NCBI RefSeq assembly: GCF_001969855.1
Contig: NZ_MRBL01000037.1
Coordinates: 1 to 56,289 of the forward strand
From: Bacillus haynesii
Lineage (GTDB): Bacteria; Bacillota; Bacilli; Bacillales; Bacillaceae
Length of the DNA: 56,289 bases
Direction: 5' to 3'
Part shown: positions 17,971-27,672 of the stretch, piece after piece
How the letters are laid out: each line of letters opens with the position of its first letter
Numbering within the stretch: the stretch's first letter is position 1
The notes under the pieces: model-generated
The model's database searches: none
The model's input: the letters and a program-made list of their open reading frames with translations, nothing else
Told to the model about the DNA's origin: nothing
Translations under genes and position numbers: made by a program

Positions 17971-19956
17971 ATGAAAAAGGTATTGGACTGGCTTAAACGT
18001 CCGTCTATCTCAAAAAGGCTGTTTTTCAGCTTTATATTGGTTTTAACTTTGCCGATTTTGGCCTTATCCTATAGTGCGTACCAGACGGCGGGAAGCTCTC
18101 TTGAAACGGAAATCATGAGAAGCGCGCGCGATAATGTTGAACAGCTGAATGAGATCATAGACCAGAATATCGGGAAGAAAGAGCAGGCCGTCTCCTTTTT
18201 CAGCGGCTGGGTGAATGAAAAGCTATATCAAGAAAAAGGGAACACATCATTTGTAGAAAGATTCGAGCAGTACGCCAAGCTGAATCAGGATGTGGAAGCG
18301 ATCTACACAGGTTCAAAAGACGGCAAGTTCATCCGCTATCCCGCTGAGAAAATGGCGAAAGGCTATAACCCGGCGGATAGGGACTGGTATAAGCAAGCCG
18401 TTGAAAATAAAGGAGAGGTGATCATCACAAACCCTTATAAAACGGCGTCAACCGGAACGACGGTCATTACGATTGCAAAGCAGACGGAGGACGGCTCAGG
18501 GGTCGTTGCCGTTAACATGAAAATCGATGAGCTTATTAAAGCGACAGAGCGCGTTAACATCGGAAAAAGCGGCTTTGCGTTTATCTCAAGCAAAGACAAA
18601 AAATATGTTGCCCATCCAAAGATTGAAGCCGGAACCGAAGGCAAAGGCGACTGGGTTGCACAAATGTACGGCAGTGAAAAAGGTGATTTTCAATATACAT
18701 TTGAAGGAAAAGAAAAGAAAATGGCTTTCACGACGAACAAGCTGACCGGCTGGAAAATCGGCGGAACGATGTTCACGGATGAGATATCAGATGCCGCCCA
18801 GCCCGTCTTCCACATGGCGATCATCATTTTGGCAGCGGCGATCGTGCTCGGCGGCATTCTTATCTACTTTATTATCCGCGGAATCAGCAAGCCGTTAAGC
18901 GAGCTCGTGTCATCCGCAAAGAGCATCAGCGGCGGCGACTTAACGCAAAAAATCGAAGTCCGTTCAAAAGACGAATTCGGTCAGCTCGGTACAAGCTTTA
19001 ATGAAATGGCCGAATCGCTGCGCTCTTTAATCAGCGTCATTCAATCATCAGTTGACAATGTAGCTTCTTCATCTGAAGAACTTCATGCCAGCGCGGCGCA
19101 AACAAGCAAAGCGACTGAGCATATTACAATGGCCATTGAACAATTTTCTGACGGAAATGAAAGCCAGAAAGAAAAAGTGGAAGCAAGCTCGCATCAGCTG
19201 AATGAAATGAACAACGGGTTATATGACATGTCGAAAACATCAGCGTCGATTACTGATGCGTCGCTGAAATCGACTGAGATTGCCGGCAAAGGGGAAGAGC
19301 TAGTTCAAAAGACGGTCGGCCAAATGAATTCGATCGATCGGTCTGTCAAGCAAGCGGAAGCGGTCGTCAAAGGACTTGAAGCCAAATCCAAAGATATCAC
19401 AAGCATTTTGCGCGTGATTAACGGAATCGCCGATCAAACGAATTTGCTGGCGCTCAATGCCGCGATCGAAGCGGCAAGGGCCGGGGAATCGGGCCGCGGC
19501 TTCTCGGTAGTGGCTGAAGAAGTCAGGAAGCTCGCCGCACAATCCGCCGGCTCGGCGAAGGAAATTGAACACTTAATTCAGGAAATCGTCAAGGAGATCG
19601 ACAACTCCCTGAACATGTTCAAATCGGTCAATCATGAAGTACAGTCAGGACTTCGAATCACCGACGAAACAGAGACAAGCTTCAAAACGATTTACGATAT
19701 GACCAATGATATCGCAGGCAAGCTGCAGACAATGAATGCCGCTGTCGAGCAATTGACGCAAGGTTCCCGCCAAGTCGCGGGCGCGGTCGAAGAAATCGCG
19801 GATGTATCGAGAGAAAGTTCGGCAAGCATTCAGGACATCGCTGCTTCGGCCGAGGAACAGCTTGCTTCGATGGAAGAGATCAGCGCATCCTCCACGACAT
19901 TGGCGGAGCTGGCTGAAGAACTGCGTGATTTGACACAGAAATTTAAAATTGAATAG
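17971..19956 (+). CDS. Methyl-accepting chemotaxis protein 2 (McpA/TlpA/McpB family)
   Basis: The 661-residue receptor has the same order as its left neighbour: helix, double-Cache domain (about 40-278), helix, HAMP ([23 protein letters not shown]) and signalling domain with the invariant hairpin tip. The Cache pocket keeps R137-D-W139-Y140. Compared with receptor 1, the downstream position 182 is Asn instead of Asp and the loop reads NPYKTASTG, so ligand specificity probably differs. AAGGAG lies 10 nt before the ATG. It is one of three tandem paralogues that arose by duplication. Confidence 0.95.
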   Translation: MKKVLDWLKRPSISKRLFFSFILVLTLPILALSYSAYQTAGSSLETEIMRSARDNVEQLNEIIDQNIGKKEQAVSFFSGWVNEKLYQEKGNTSFVERFEQYAKLNQDVEAIYTGSKDGKFIRYPAEKMAKGYNPADRDWYKQAVENKGEVIITNPYKTASTGTTVITIAKQTEDGSGVVAVNMKIDELIKATERVNIGKSGFAFISSKDKKYVAHPKIEAGTEGKGDWVAQMYGSEKGDFQYTFEGKEKKMAFTTNKLTGWKIGGTMFTDEISDAAQPVFHMAIIILAAAIVLGGILIYFIIRGISKPLSELVSSAKSISGGDLTQKIEVRSKDEFGQLGTSFNEMAESLRSLISVIQSSVDNVASSSEELHASAAQTSKATEHITMAIEQFSDGNESQKEKVEASSHQLNEMNNGLYDMSKTSASITDASLKSTEIAGKGEELVQKTVGQMNSIDRSVKQAEAVVKGLEAKSKDITSILRVINGIADQTNLLALNAAIEAARAGESGRGFSVVAEEVRKLAAQSAGSAKEIEHLIQEIVKEIDNSLNMFKSVNHEVQSGLRITDETETSFKTIYDMTNDIAGKLQTMNAAVEQLTQGSRQVAGAVEEIADVSRESSASIQDIAASAEEQLASMEEISASSTTLAELAEELRDLTQKFKIE

Positions 19957-19962
19957 CTTTAA

Positions 19963-19992
19963 AACATCCGGTTTTCCGCCGGATGTTTTTTT
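19963..19992 (+). terminator. Terminator of chemoreceptor 2
   Basis: A 9-bp stem AACATCCGG / CCGGATGTT is followed by T residues. Confidence 0.85.
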
Positions 19993-20028
19993 AGTTATTT
20001 TAGACTATGAAAAGTTATAAAATCCATA

Positions 20029-20054
20029 TAAAAACTTTTAAAAGAATCCGATAT
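20029..20054 (+). promoter_or_regulatory. Sigma-D promoter of chemoreceptor 3
   Basis: TAAA (20029-20032), 14 nt, then TCCGATAT (20047-20054): a near-consensus sigma-D promoter. Confidence 0.82.
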
Positions 20055-20089
20055 TAGAAATATAACAGAAAAGAGGAGTCAACAATTAT

Positions 20090-22072
20090 ATGTTAAATAT
20101 TGTCAATTGGGTGAAGCGTCCCTCCATTGCAAAGAAATTAATTCTTTCATTCTTACTTATATTAACCGTTCCAATCATCGTCCTTTCCTATAGTGCGTAT
20201 CAAACGGCAAGCAGTACGCTTGACGGAGAAATCATGGACAATGCGCGCGAAAACGTTAACCAGCTGAATGAAATCATCAATCAGAATATCAGCCAGAAAA
20301 CAAACGCCATGTCCTATTTCAGCGGGTTCATTAAAGAAAACTCTTTTAAAGGGAAAGAAAGCAATGCTTTAAAAGTGAAATTCGAACAGTTCGCCAAGCT
20401 CCATCCCGATGTTGAAGGGATCTTTACCGGATCAAAGGACGGGAAGTTCATCCGCTACCCGGATCAGGAGATGCCGAGCGGATATAATCCGGTAGAGCGG
20501 GACTGGTATAAAAAAGCCGCCGAACACAAGGGTGAAGTCATTATTACAGACCCTTACAAAACGGCGTCAACCGGAACGATGGTTATCACCATCGCCAAGA
20601 TGCATGAAGACGGCTCCGGCGTTGTCGCCGTCAATATGAAAATCGAAGAGCTCATTAAAGCGACAGAACGCGTCACAATCGGGAAAAAGGGCTATGCCTT
20701 TATCACCAGCGCCGATAAAAAGTTTGTCGCCCACCCGAAACATGATGCGGGCTCAGATGTCGAAGGCAGCTGGGCGGAAAAGGTATATGCCAATGACAAA
20801 GGAACATTCAAATATACGCTTGACGGCGAAAAGCAGATGGCTTTCGCGACCAATAAGCTGACCGGCTGGAAAATCGGCGGAACCATGTATATCACTGAAT
20901 TAAAAGAAGCATCACAGCCTGTGTTGAATGCCGCTCTGATTACGTTGGGCGTCAGCATCATCATCGGCGTGCTTCTCATGATTCTCATCATCAGATCGAT
21001 CACAGGGCCGCTTCGCGAACTCGTTTCCTCTGCGAAAAGCATTAGCGGAGACGACCTGACGCAAAAAATCACTGTCCGTTCAAAAGATGAGATCGGACAG
21101 CTCGGAACAAGCTTCAATGATATGGCTGAATCGCTGAGTTCTTTAATCAGCGTCATTCAGACATCAGTTGAAAACGTTGCTTCTTCGTCAGAGCAGCTGA
21201 CCGCGAGCGCGGATCAGACAAGCAAGGCGACAGAACATATTACATCTGCGATCGAACAATTTTCAAACGGAAATGAAAGCCAAAATGAGAAAGTGGAAAT
21301 CAGTGCGCAGCAGCTGGCTGACATGAACAGCCGATTGCATGAAATGTCCAAAGTCTCAGCGTCGATTACAGAATCATCCATTCAATCGACGGACATTGCC
21401 GGTACAGGCGGAGAGCTTGTTCAAAAAACGGTCGGACAGATGAATTCGATCGATCATTCCGTTAAACAGGCTGAATCCGTCGTGAAAGGACTTGAAAGCA
21501 AATCAAAAGACATTACAGCGATCCTGCGGGTGATTAACGGCATTGCAGACCAGACGAACTTGCTCGCATTGAATGCTGCAATTGAAGCCGCAAGAGCCGG
21601 TGAAGCCGGAAGAGGGTTTTCTGTAGTTGCCGAAGAGGTGCGCAAACTGGCTGAGCAATCCGCGTCATCGGCAAAAGAAATCGAAGCGCTTATTCAGGAA
21701 ATCGTCAATGAGATCGGAAAGTCGCTGGACATGTTCCAGGACGTCAACCGTGAAGTGCAGTCGGGACTCACCATCACAGATGAAACAGATACAAGCTTTA
21801 AACAGATTTATGACATGACAAACGAAATCGCGGGCAAGCTGCAGACGATGAATGCGGCAGTTGAAGAGCTGTCAGAAGGGTCACAGCAAGTCGCGGGAGC
21901 GGTTGAAGAAATTGCAGACGTATCGCGTGAAAGCTCAGGAAGCATTCAAGACATCGCCGCTTCGGCTGAAGAACAGCTCGCTTCAATGGAAGAAATCAGT
22001 TCTTCTGCGGCTACGCTTGAACAAATGGCTGAAGAACTGCGCGATTTAACGAAAAAATTTAAGATTGACTAA
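20090..22072 (+). CDS. Methyl-accepting chemotaxis protein 3 (McpA/TlpA/McpB family)
   Basis: The 660-residue receptor has transmembrane, double-Cache, transmembrane, HAMP and signalling domains like its two neighbours. The pocket carries R137-D-W139-Y140, the loop DPYKTASTG and Asn182, so it is closer to receptor 2 than to receptor 1. The HAMP begins [15 protein letters not shown]. The ribosome binding site GAGGAG is rather far (about 11-12 nt) from the ATG. Which B. subtilis receptor (mcpA, mcpB, tlpA, tlpB) each of the three corresponds to cannot be settled by eye. Confidence 0.95.
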   Translation: MLNIVNWVKRPSIAKKLILSFLLILTVPIIVLSYSAYQTASSTLDGEIMDNARENVNQLNEIINQNISQKTNAMSYFSGFIKENSFKGKESNALKVKFEQFAKLHPDVEGIFTGSKDGKFIRYPDQEMPSGYNPVERDWYKKAAEHKGEVIITDPYKTASTGTMVITIAKMHEDGSGVVAVNMKIEELIKATERVTIGKKGYAFITSADKKFVAHPKHDAGSDVEGSWAEKVYANDKGTFKYTLDGEKQMAFATNKLTGWKIGGTMYITELKEASQPVLNAALITLGVSIIIGVLLMILIIRSITGPLRELVSSAKSISGDDLTQKITVRSKDEIGQLGTSFNDMAESLSSLISVIQTSVENVASSSEQLTASADQTSKATEHITSAIEQFSNGNESQNEKVEISAQQLADMNSRLHEMSKVSASITESSIQSTDIAGTGGELVQKTVGQMNSIDHSVKQAESVVKGLESKSKDITAILRVINGIADQTNLLALNAAIEAARAGEAGRGFSVVAEEVRKLAEQSASSAKEIEALIQEIVNEIGKSLDMFQDVNREVQSGLTITDETDTSFKQIYDMTNEIAGKLQTMNAAVEELSEGSQQVAGAVEEIADVSRESSGSIQDIAASAEEQLASMEEISSSAATLEQMAEELRDLTKKFKID

Positions 22073-22077
22073 ACATC

Positions 22078-22104
22078 AGGCTGCCGGCGATCCGGCAGCC
22101 TTTT
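22078..22104 (+). terminator. Terminator of chemoreceptor 3
   Basis: A 10-bp GC-rich stem AGGCTGCCGG / CCGGCAGCCT with loop CGAT is followed by four T. Confidence 0.8.
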
Positions 22105-22205
22105 GCGCGGGAAAAGCATTTTTTTTAAAGGAACGGGGAAGGGTATAAATAGGTTTAAACAGACTGTCATCTATCGTACACTGGTTGTATAGGAGGGGAT
22201 CAATC

Positions 22206-22730
22206 ATGCGATTGGAAGGCAAGAAAGTGATCGCGCTTGTCAGCGATGAATTCGAAGATTTAGAACTGTGGTATCCAGTTTTAAGGTTGAGGGAAGAAGG
22301 AGCGATCGTACATTTCATTGGTGAAAAAGCGGATCATGAATATAAGGGCAAATACGGCGTGCCTGCTGTCTCCGATTATGAGCTGAAAAGCGTGAACATT
22401 GAGGAATACGACGCAGTTCTGGTTCCGGGAGGCTGGGCGCCTGACAAGCTCAGAAGATATCCCGAGGTACTGGAGATGATCCGGTGGTTCAACGAAAGGA
22501 AGAAGCCCATCGGACAAATCTGCCATGCCGGCTGGGTGCTGATTTCTGCAGGAATATTGGAAGGCAGGAAGGTCACAAGCACACCGGGTATCAAAGACGA
22601 TATGGAAAATGCCGGAGCCATATGGGTGAATGAAGCAGCGGTTGTCGACGGCCATATCGTGTCAAGCCGCCGCCCGCCGGACCTGCCGATCTATGTCAAA
22701 GCCTTTGCCGATCTTTTGGCGCAATCCTAA
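22206..22730 (+). CDS. DJ-1/PfpI family protein (general stress protein 18-like)
   Basis: The 174-residue protein has the DJ-1/PfpI flavodoxin-like fold, with the nucleophile elbow QICHAGW (Cys106-His107), the segment VLVPGGWAPDKLR and the N-terminal DEFEDLELWYP. Members act as deglycases, chaperones or peptidase-like stress proteins, and the exact activity here is not determined. The ATG at 22206 has a strong AGGAGGGG upstream; a TTG further upstream would run through that site. It shares a bidirectional terminator with yulF. Confidence 0.9.
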   Translation: MRLEGKKVIALVSDEFEDLELWYPVLRLREEGAIVHFIGEKADHEYKGKYGVPAVSDYELKSVNIEEYDAVLVPGGWAPDKLRRYPEVLEMIRWFNERKKPIGQICHAGWVLISAGILEGRKVTSTPGIKDDMENAGAIWVNEAAVVDGHIVSSRRPPDLPIYVKAFADLLAQS

Positions 22731-22776
22731 AACAGATGAGCCGCCCGTTCATTCGAGTCGAGGCGGCTCATTTGTT
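22731..22776. terminator. Bidirectional terminator between the DJ-1 gene and yulF
   Basis: A 10-bp stem ATGAGCCGCC / GGCGGCTCAT lies between the two convergent stops, with an AAAACAG flank on the left and TTGTTAC on the right. Confidence 0.75.
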
Positions 22777-23761
22777 ACTTTTGATCAGCGGGGAAAACGA
22801 GACCGATCTGTTTGCGCGCTTCATCCATGACCGCCAAGGTGTCTATAGAGCGTTCAAACGTATTAAGCGAAGACTCGATCCGCCCTAGTTTGATTAAATT
22901 GATGAATTCCTCTGTTTCATAAAACATGGCCGGTTTGTCATCAGGCAGCGTAAGATGTTCAACCCGTCCGTCCCGATAGCGGATGTCGACTTTTTCGGGG
23001 CGGTGGATTTTATCGATGATGATAGAGCCTTCTTCTCCTTGAATTTCAGCCGGGATGAAGGAATTGGAGATTTTCGAGTGCATCAAAACAGCTTCGTGTT
23101 CCTCGTATTTTAACAGCACTGTTCCTTCACCGTCCGCCCCTGACTCAAGGATCAGCCCGTTAGCTTTGACTTCGAGGGGCTTGCCGAACAGGACGATCGC
23201 GGGATGAACGCAATAGACGCCGATATCCATCAGGGAACCGTTCGATAAAGCCGGATTAAATGCGTTTAAGACGGTTCCGTTTCTATAGGCGTCATAGCGG
23301 GAAGAGTATTGACAGTAGCTGGCTGTAAAACGGCGGACTTTGCCGATTTTGTGCAGGTTGCGTCCGATGTTTATAAAATTCGGAAGAAACGTCGTTTTCA
23401 TCGCTTCCATAAATGTTACGCGGTGTTCCTGCGCTGTTTTTATCATTTCTTCAGCTTCTTTGACATGGGACGCAAGCGGTTTTTCGCACAGGACGTGTTT
23501 TCCGCTTTTCATGAATGTGCCGGCCTGTTCTTTATGTAAAGAGTTGGGACTTGCGATATATACGGCATCAATAACATCGCTTTCAGCCATTTCTCCGATA
23601 TCGGTAAAAACCGCCTCGGCTCCGTATTTTTGTGCGAATTCGCGTCCGCGCTCTCCGGTCCTTGAATATACCGCGGTTAATTGAAAATCTTCGATCAAAC
23701 GGGCCGCCTCAAGAAACCGGTCGGTAATCCAATTTGTTCCGACTACCCCGAACCGTATCAT
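22775..23761 (-). CDS. yulF: YulF, Gfo/Idh/MocA-family oxidoreductase
   Basis: The 328-residue NAD(P)-dependent oxidoreductase has an N-terminal Rossmann fold (FGVVGTNWITDRFLEAA) with the family motif CEKPLASH near residue 94 and a C-terminal alpha/beta substrate domain. Members oxidise or isomerise sugars and polyols. The substrate of YulF is unknown. Length and N terminus agree with B. subtilis YulF. It is transcribed alone, toward the DJ-1 gene. Confidence 0.9.
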   Translation of the reverse strand: MIRFGVVGTNWITDRFLEAARLIEDFQLTAVYSRTGERGREFAQKYGAEAVFTDIGEMAESDVIDAVYIASPNSLHKEQAGTFMKSGKHVLCEKPLASHVKEAEEMIKTAQEHRVTFMEAMKTTFLPNFINIGRNLHKIGKVRRFTASYCQYSSRYDAYRNGTVLNAFNPALSNGSLMDIGVYCVHPAIVLFGKPLEVKANGLILESGADGEGTVLLKYEEHEAVLMHSKISNSFIPAEIQGEEGSIIIDKIHRPEKVDIRYRDGRVEHLTLPDDKPAMFYETEEFINLIKLGRIESSLNTFERSIDTLAVMDEARKQIGLVFPADQK

Positions 23762-23973
23762 GTTATTTTCCCCTTTCGTTGTAGGATATGTTTATTATAC
23801 AGTGTTTTCTTTTGCCGGCGAAAGACAAAAAGCCGGAAACATCGGCGTATATGTATATCATCAACAGACGTTTGCAAGCGGAAAAAAAGACCAATAGCAA
23901 TGGTTTTATTTTTAGTATGAGGGGTAATAGTGTACAATTTAATTTATAAAACCAACGTTAATGGAGGATCGCC

Positions 23974-25119
23974 ATGGACTCTTTGCATATGTGGGGCGGC
24001 AGATTTAAGAAGTTTTTTTTAGACAATAAATTCGTCCTGTTTCTGCTCGTTCTGCTCTTGATCGGATTGAACATCCTTGTATTTACAAAAGCATCGTTTA
24101 TTTTTACGCCTTTCATCGTCCTTGTGGAAACCATCGCTCTGCCTGTCGTGCTGACAGGTGTCGTTTATTACTTGTTAAATCCGATCGTTGATTTTCTAGA
24201 GCGGAAAAACGTGAAAAGAATTTATTCGATTCTTCTTCTCTACATTGTGATCATCGGTCTGATTACGATTTCGATCGTCTCTGTTATCCCGCTGTTAAGG
24301 GAACAGATCATGAGCCTTGTCGATAACTTCCCAAGGTATGTCCACATTGTGGAAGACCAAATTAAACAGCTGATCGGAAGCCAGTTCTTTAATCAGGTTC
24401 AGCAGACGATGAACATCAATCTGACCGATTTGGCAAGCAAATTATCCGATCAAGCCACCACCATTTTAAACAGTACGTTTACCGGAGTGGGAACGTTCAT
24501 AGGCGCCGTGACAGAAGTCGTGATTTCGATTGTGACTGTGCCGTTTATCCTGTTTTACTTATTGAAAGACGGTAAAAAACTGCCGCTGTTTATTCTAAAA
24601 CTCGTACCGGTCCGCTTGCGGGAACAGACGTATGTGATGATGTCGGAGATGAATCACCGGCTGAGCTCGTATATCAGGGGGCAGATCATCGTCAGCTTCT
24701 GTATCGGCTGCCTGTTGTTTATCGGATATATGATCATCGGTCTTGATTATGCTTCTCTTTTGGCTCTTGTAGCGGCGTGTACGAGCATCGTTCCGTATCT
24801 CGGCCCGACGATTGCGATTACGCCGGCAATCATCATTGCCCTGGTTACTTCTCCGTTTATGCTTGTGAAGCTGATCATCGTTTGGACTGTGGTGCAGCTG
24901 TTTGAAGGAAAATTTATTTCGCCGCAGATTATGGGAAAAAACCTGCACATCCATCCGGTAACGATCATCTTTGTGTTGCTGACGGCAGCCAAGATGTTCG
25001 GCGTGATCGGCGTCATTCTCGCCATCCCCGGCTACGCGGTCATCAAAGTGGTTGTCACGCATTTGTTTGAATGGTTTAAACAGCGTTCACACCTTTATGA
25101 AAAAAATGAAGAAGTCTGA
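23974..25119 (+). CDS. yueF: YueF, AI-2E family transporter
   Basis: The 381-residue integral membrane protein has about eight transmembrane helices. The AI-2E (PerM/TqsA) family features are visible in the C-terminal half: [11 protein letters not shown], the region around [32 protein letters not shown] and the [17 protein letters not shown] segment. Family members include quorum-signal exporters and Na+(Li+)/H+ antiporters. The cargo here is unknown. GGAGG lies 6 nt before the ATG. Confidence 0.9.
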   Translation: MDSLHMWGGRFKKFFLDNKFVLFLLVLLLIGLNILVFTKASFIFTPFIVLVETIALPVVLTGVVYYLLNPIVDFLERKNVKRIYSILLLYIVIIGLITISIVSVIPLLREQIMSLVDNFPRYVHIVEDQIKQLIGSQFFNQVQQTMNINLTDLASKLSDQATTILNSTFTGVGTFIGAVTEVVISIVTVPFILFYLLKDGKKLPLFILKLVPVRLREQTYVMMSEMNHRLSSYIRGQIIVSFCIGCLLFIGYMIIGLDYASLLALVAACTSIVPYLGPTIAITPAIIIALVTSPFMLVKLIIVWTVVQLFEGKFISPQIMGKNLHIHPVTIIFVLLTAAKMFGVIGVILAIPGYAVIKVVVTHLFEWFKQRSHLYEKNEEV

Positions 25120-25202
25120 ATCCCGCTTGCATAATCGGCTTTTAAAAGCGATATAAATAGTTTATTAGAGGACAAGTTTTAAGGAAGCGAAAGGAATGAC
25201 AT

Positions 25203-26033
25203 ATGAACATTTGGGATATTTTTGTCGCCGTCATACTCGGAATTGTTGAAGGATTAACCGAATATGCCCCTGTTTCGTCAACAGGGCATATGATCATTGT
25301 TGACGATCTCTGGCTGAAATCGAAAGAACTGCTTACGCCGGAGGCGGCGAATACCTTTAAAGTCGTGATTCAGCTCGGCTCCATCCTTGCTGTCGCCATC
25401 GTATTTAAAGACCGGATTCTCAATCTTTTAGGCGTGAAGAAAAACATTACGGAAGAGCAGAAAACGGGAAACCGCCTTTCCATCGCCCAAATCGCTGTAG
25501 GCCTTGTTCCCGCCGCTGTGCTCGGATTTTTATTTGAAGACTATATTGACCAATACCTGTTTTCGGTACGCACTGTTGCGGTCGGTCTCATCGCCGGTGC
25601 GGTGCTGATGCTCGCAGCCGACTGGATCAACCGGCGCAAGGACACGACAGATTCGGTTGACCGGATGACGTATAAGCAGGCACTCGGTATGGGGCTGTTT
25701 CAATGTCTGGCGCTCTGGCCGGGCTTCTCGCGCTCGGGTTCGACGATTTCGGGCGGGGTTATGCTCGGCTTGAGCCACAGAGCGGCCGCCGATTTCACCT
25801 TCATCATGGCGATTCCGATCATGATGGGAGCAAGCCTGCTCTCTTTAATCAAAAACTGGGCCTATTTGAGTGCAGACCTGTTTCCTTTCTTTATTGCAGG
25901 GTTTATCAGCGCTTTTATTGTCGCTCTTTTTGTCGTCCGTTTTTTTCTCCGGCTGATCAATAAGATCAAGCTTGTCCCGTTTGCCATCTACCGAATCGTT
26001 TTAGGGCTTCTACTGTTCATTTTGTTTCTGTAA
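25203..26033 (+). CDS. uppP: Undecaprenyl-diphosphatase UppP (BacA family)
   Basis: The 276-residue membrane phosphatase recycles undecaprenyl pyrophosphate to the monophosphate lipid carrier used for peptidoglycan and wall polymers, and it confers bacitracin tolerance. Both active-site motifs are present: EGLTEYAPVSSTGH at residue 17 and GFSRSGSTISGG near 175. About seven to eight helices are visible. It corresponds to B. subtilis yubB. A terminator follows. Confidence 0.95.
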   Translation: MNIWDIFVAVILGIVEGLTEYAPVSSTGHMIIVDDLWLKSKELLTPEAANTFKVVIQLGSILAVAIVFKDRILNLLGVKKNITEEQKTGNRLSIAQIAVGLVPAAVLGFLFEDYIDQYLFSVRTVAVGLIAGAVLMLAADWINRRKDTTDSVDRMTYKQALGMGLFQCLALWPGFSRSGSTISGGVMLGLSHRAAADFTFIMAIPIMMGASLLSLIKNWAYLSADLFPFFIAGFISAFIVALFVVRFFLRLINKIKLVPFAIYRIVLGLLLFILFL

Positions 26034-26046
26034 GAGTAAAAATACG

Positions 26047-26075
26047 AACCGATTTCCAGTTGGAAATCGGTTTTG
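26047..26075 (+). terminator. Terminator of uppP
   Basis: The stem AACCGATTTCC / GGAAATCGGTT with loop AGTT is followed by TTGTT. Confidence 0.75.
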
Positions 26076-26163
26076 TTATGGGTAAAAAGAATGATATCCT
26101 ATTATTTCCCACTGTAAAACTGCCTGCCAACTTACTATACTAGTAAGAGGGAGGAGATATAGA

Positions 26164-26979
26164 ATGTTTATTTTCGCATGTTTATTGATTATTTTAGGCT
26201 TCATGCCGATTTTATATAAAGCGAACCACAATACAAAAGATGTGAAAGTCAACACGATTTCGGTCGAGCGCGTGCAGGCGCCCGCTTTAAAGAAAAAGCT
26301 GAACATTCTTCATCTGTCTGATCTTCATTTAGAAAACATTTCGATTTCACCTGAAAAGATTCTTGAACTTGCCAATAAAAAACGAGTGGATCTCATTGCT
26401 TTAACAGGAGATTTTCTTGATAGGAAAAGAAATATTCCAAAGCTTGCAAACTACTTAAAAGCTTTGAAAAAACTGAAGCCGGCCTATGGAATGTACGCTG
26501 TATTCGGCAACCATGACTACGTATTGAAAGGCGAACACTTTCGGAAGCTGAAACGTACGCTGGAAGATAACGGATGCATCACCTTGCAAAATCAGCATGT
26601 CTCCATTGAAATGGAAGGCGAGACACTCAACATTATCGGGATTGATGATTACAGTACGAAACGAAGCGATATCGCCGGTTCGTATAAAGGGCTTAAAGAA
26701 GGGTACAACCTTGTATTGACGCATGATCCGAACGTTGTGCTTGATATGCAAGAATTTCACTTTGACTATCTTCTGTCAGGGCATTTTCACGGCGGTCAGA
26801 TTCATTGGCCGAAGCCTTATCATCTCGTGAAGATGGGAAAGCTTGTGCGAATGAATATGATCAAAGGTCTTCACTATCATCATGACAAACCGTTTTATAT
26901 CAGCGAGGGATTGGGTCAGACGGGGGCGAACATCCGCATCGGAAGCCGTCCGGAAGTGACGTTCCATCACATTTCATAA
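26164..26979 (+). CDS. ykoQ: Membrane-anchored metallophosphoesterase (YkoQ-like)
   Basis: The 271-residue protein has an N-terminal transmembrane anchor (about residues 2-18) and a calcineurin-type metallophosphoesterase domain with the ligands in order: LSDLHLEN, TGDFLDRK, FGNHDYV, LTHDP and SGHFHGGQIH. It resembles B. subtilis YkoQ and YkuE-type enzymes, thought to act on lipid or wall phosphates at the membrane. Its neighbours (YkoP, a lipid-type glycosyltransferase, uppP) support an envelope role. The exact substrate and the paralogue assignment are inference. Confidence 0.85.
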   Translation: MFIFACLLIILGFMPILYKANHNTKDVKVNTISVERVQAPALKKKLNILHLSDLHLENISISPEKILELANKKRVDLIALTGDFLDRKRNIPKLANYLKALKKLKPAYGMYAVFGNHDYVLKGEHFRKLKRTLEDNGCITLQNQHVSIEMEGETLNIIGIDDYSTKRSDIAGSYKGLKEGYNLVLTHDPNVVLDMQEFHFDYLLSGHFHGGQIHWPKPYHLVKMGKLVRMNMIKGLHYHHDKPFYISEGLGQTGANIRIGSRPEVTFHHIS

Positions 26980-26983
26980 AAAG

Positions 26984-27022
26984 AAGAGGCTGCTCCTGTT
27001 TTTGGAGATCAGTCTCTTTTTT
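26984..27022. terminator. Terminator between the phosphoesterase and ykoP
   Basis: The stem AAGAGGCTG...CTCC / GGAG...CAGTCTCTT with six T serves the + strand gene and lies between convergent stops. Confidence 0.75.
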
Positions 27023-27024
27023 GG

Positions 27025-27573
27025 TTATTTTTGAAGGTAGGACTTCAACAATTTTTCTTTCGAGATAAACAAATATTGGGAAGGGGGGATTTTACGAAAA
27101 GAAAATTGCTTTGTTGTTAAATATAAAATCGGAATTTGCGTCAGCTTCTTGAAGACTCTGTAAAACTGGTTTGCGGGCTCCACCGCTTCAAAACCGAGCC
27201 TCTCAACTCCTTTATGCAGCGTAGTGATGCCGATGATGCCTTTAATTTGGTCCGACCGGTGATGATTTTTGACATATTCGGCCAAGATCGGCATTGAAAA
27301 GTACGCCTTTTGATAAATGAGAATGCCTCTTCTGACAGCGCTCTCAATATTTTGAAGCTCCTTGATCAGCTTAATATTGTGCAGATGAATTTTGATCAAA
27401 ACATCGTTCTTCTTAATAACCGTCCCATCGCTTAACACCACATCGATCCCTTTGTATCTTGTGAGACGGACGCGAAAAATGCTCGTTTTCGTTTGATCAA
27501 TGAGTGTCAGTCTTGAAAAAAAATAATAAAACGGGTCAATTACACTCCAAATTGACAAAAAACAGTTTCTCAA
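27025..27573 (-). CDS. ykoP: YkoP-like protein, unknown function
   Basis: The 182-residue protein resembles B. subtilis YkoP: the segment VFRVRLTRYKG is seen here as IFRVRLTRYKGIDVVLSDG, followed by LIKIHLHN and GIIGITTLHKGVERLGFEA. No transmembrane anchor or catalytic motif is obvious. The start is TTG with an AAAGGAAAG site upstream. It is divergent from the glycosyltransferase gene and convergent with ykoQ, so the three form one locus. The function is unknown; an envelope role is inferred only from context. Confidence 0.75.
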   Translation of the reverse strand: MRNCFLSIWSVIDPFYYFFSRLTLIDQTKTSIFRVRLTRYKGIDVVLSDGTVIKKNDVLIKIHLHNIKLIKELQNIESAVRRGILIYQKAYFSMPILAEYVKNHHRSDQIKGIIGITTLHKGVERLGFEAVEPANQFYRVFKKLTQIPILYLTTKQFSFRKIPPSQYLFISKEKLLKSYLQK

Positions 27574-27672
27574 GTCGTCACTTTCCTTTCCTGAAAAAAT
27601 ACACTTATATTTTGGCTGGATATTTGAAAAATATAAATGGAAAACATTTTTCTTCTGAAATGGAGGATGGAG

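Noticed and set aside
17271..21620. Long near-identical segments in the three chemoreceptors as a mobile or CRISPR-like repeat
   Set aside because: They encode the conserved signalling hairpin of chemoreceptors and reflect gene duplication and family conservation.
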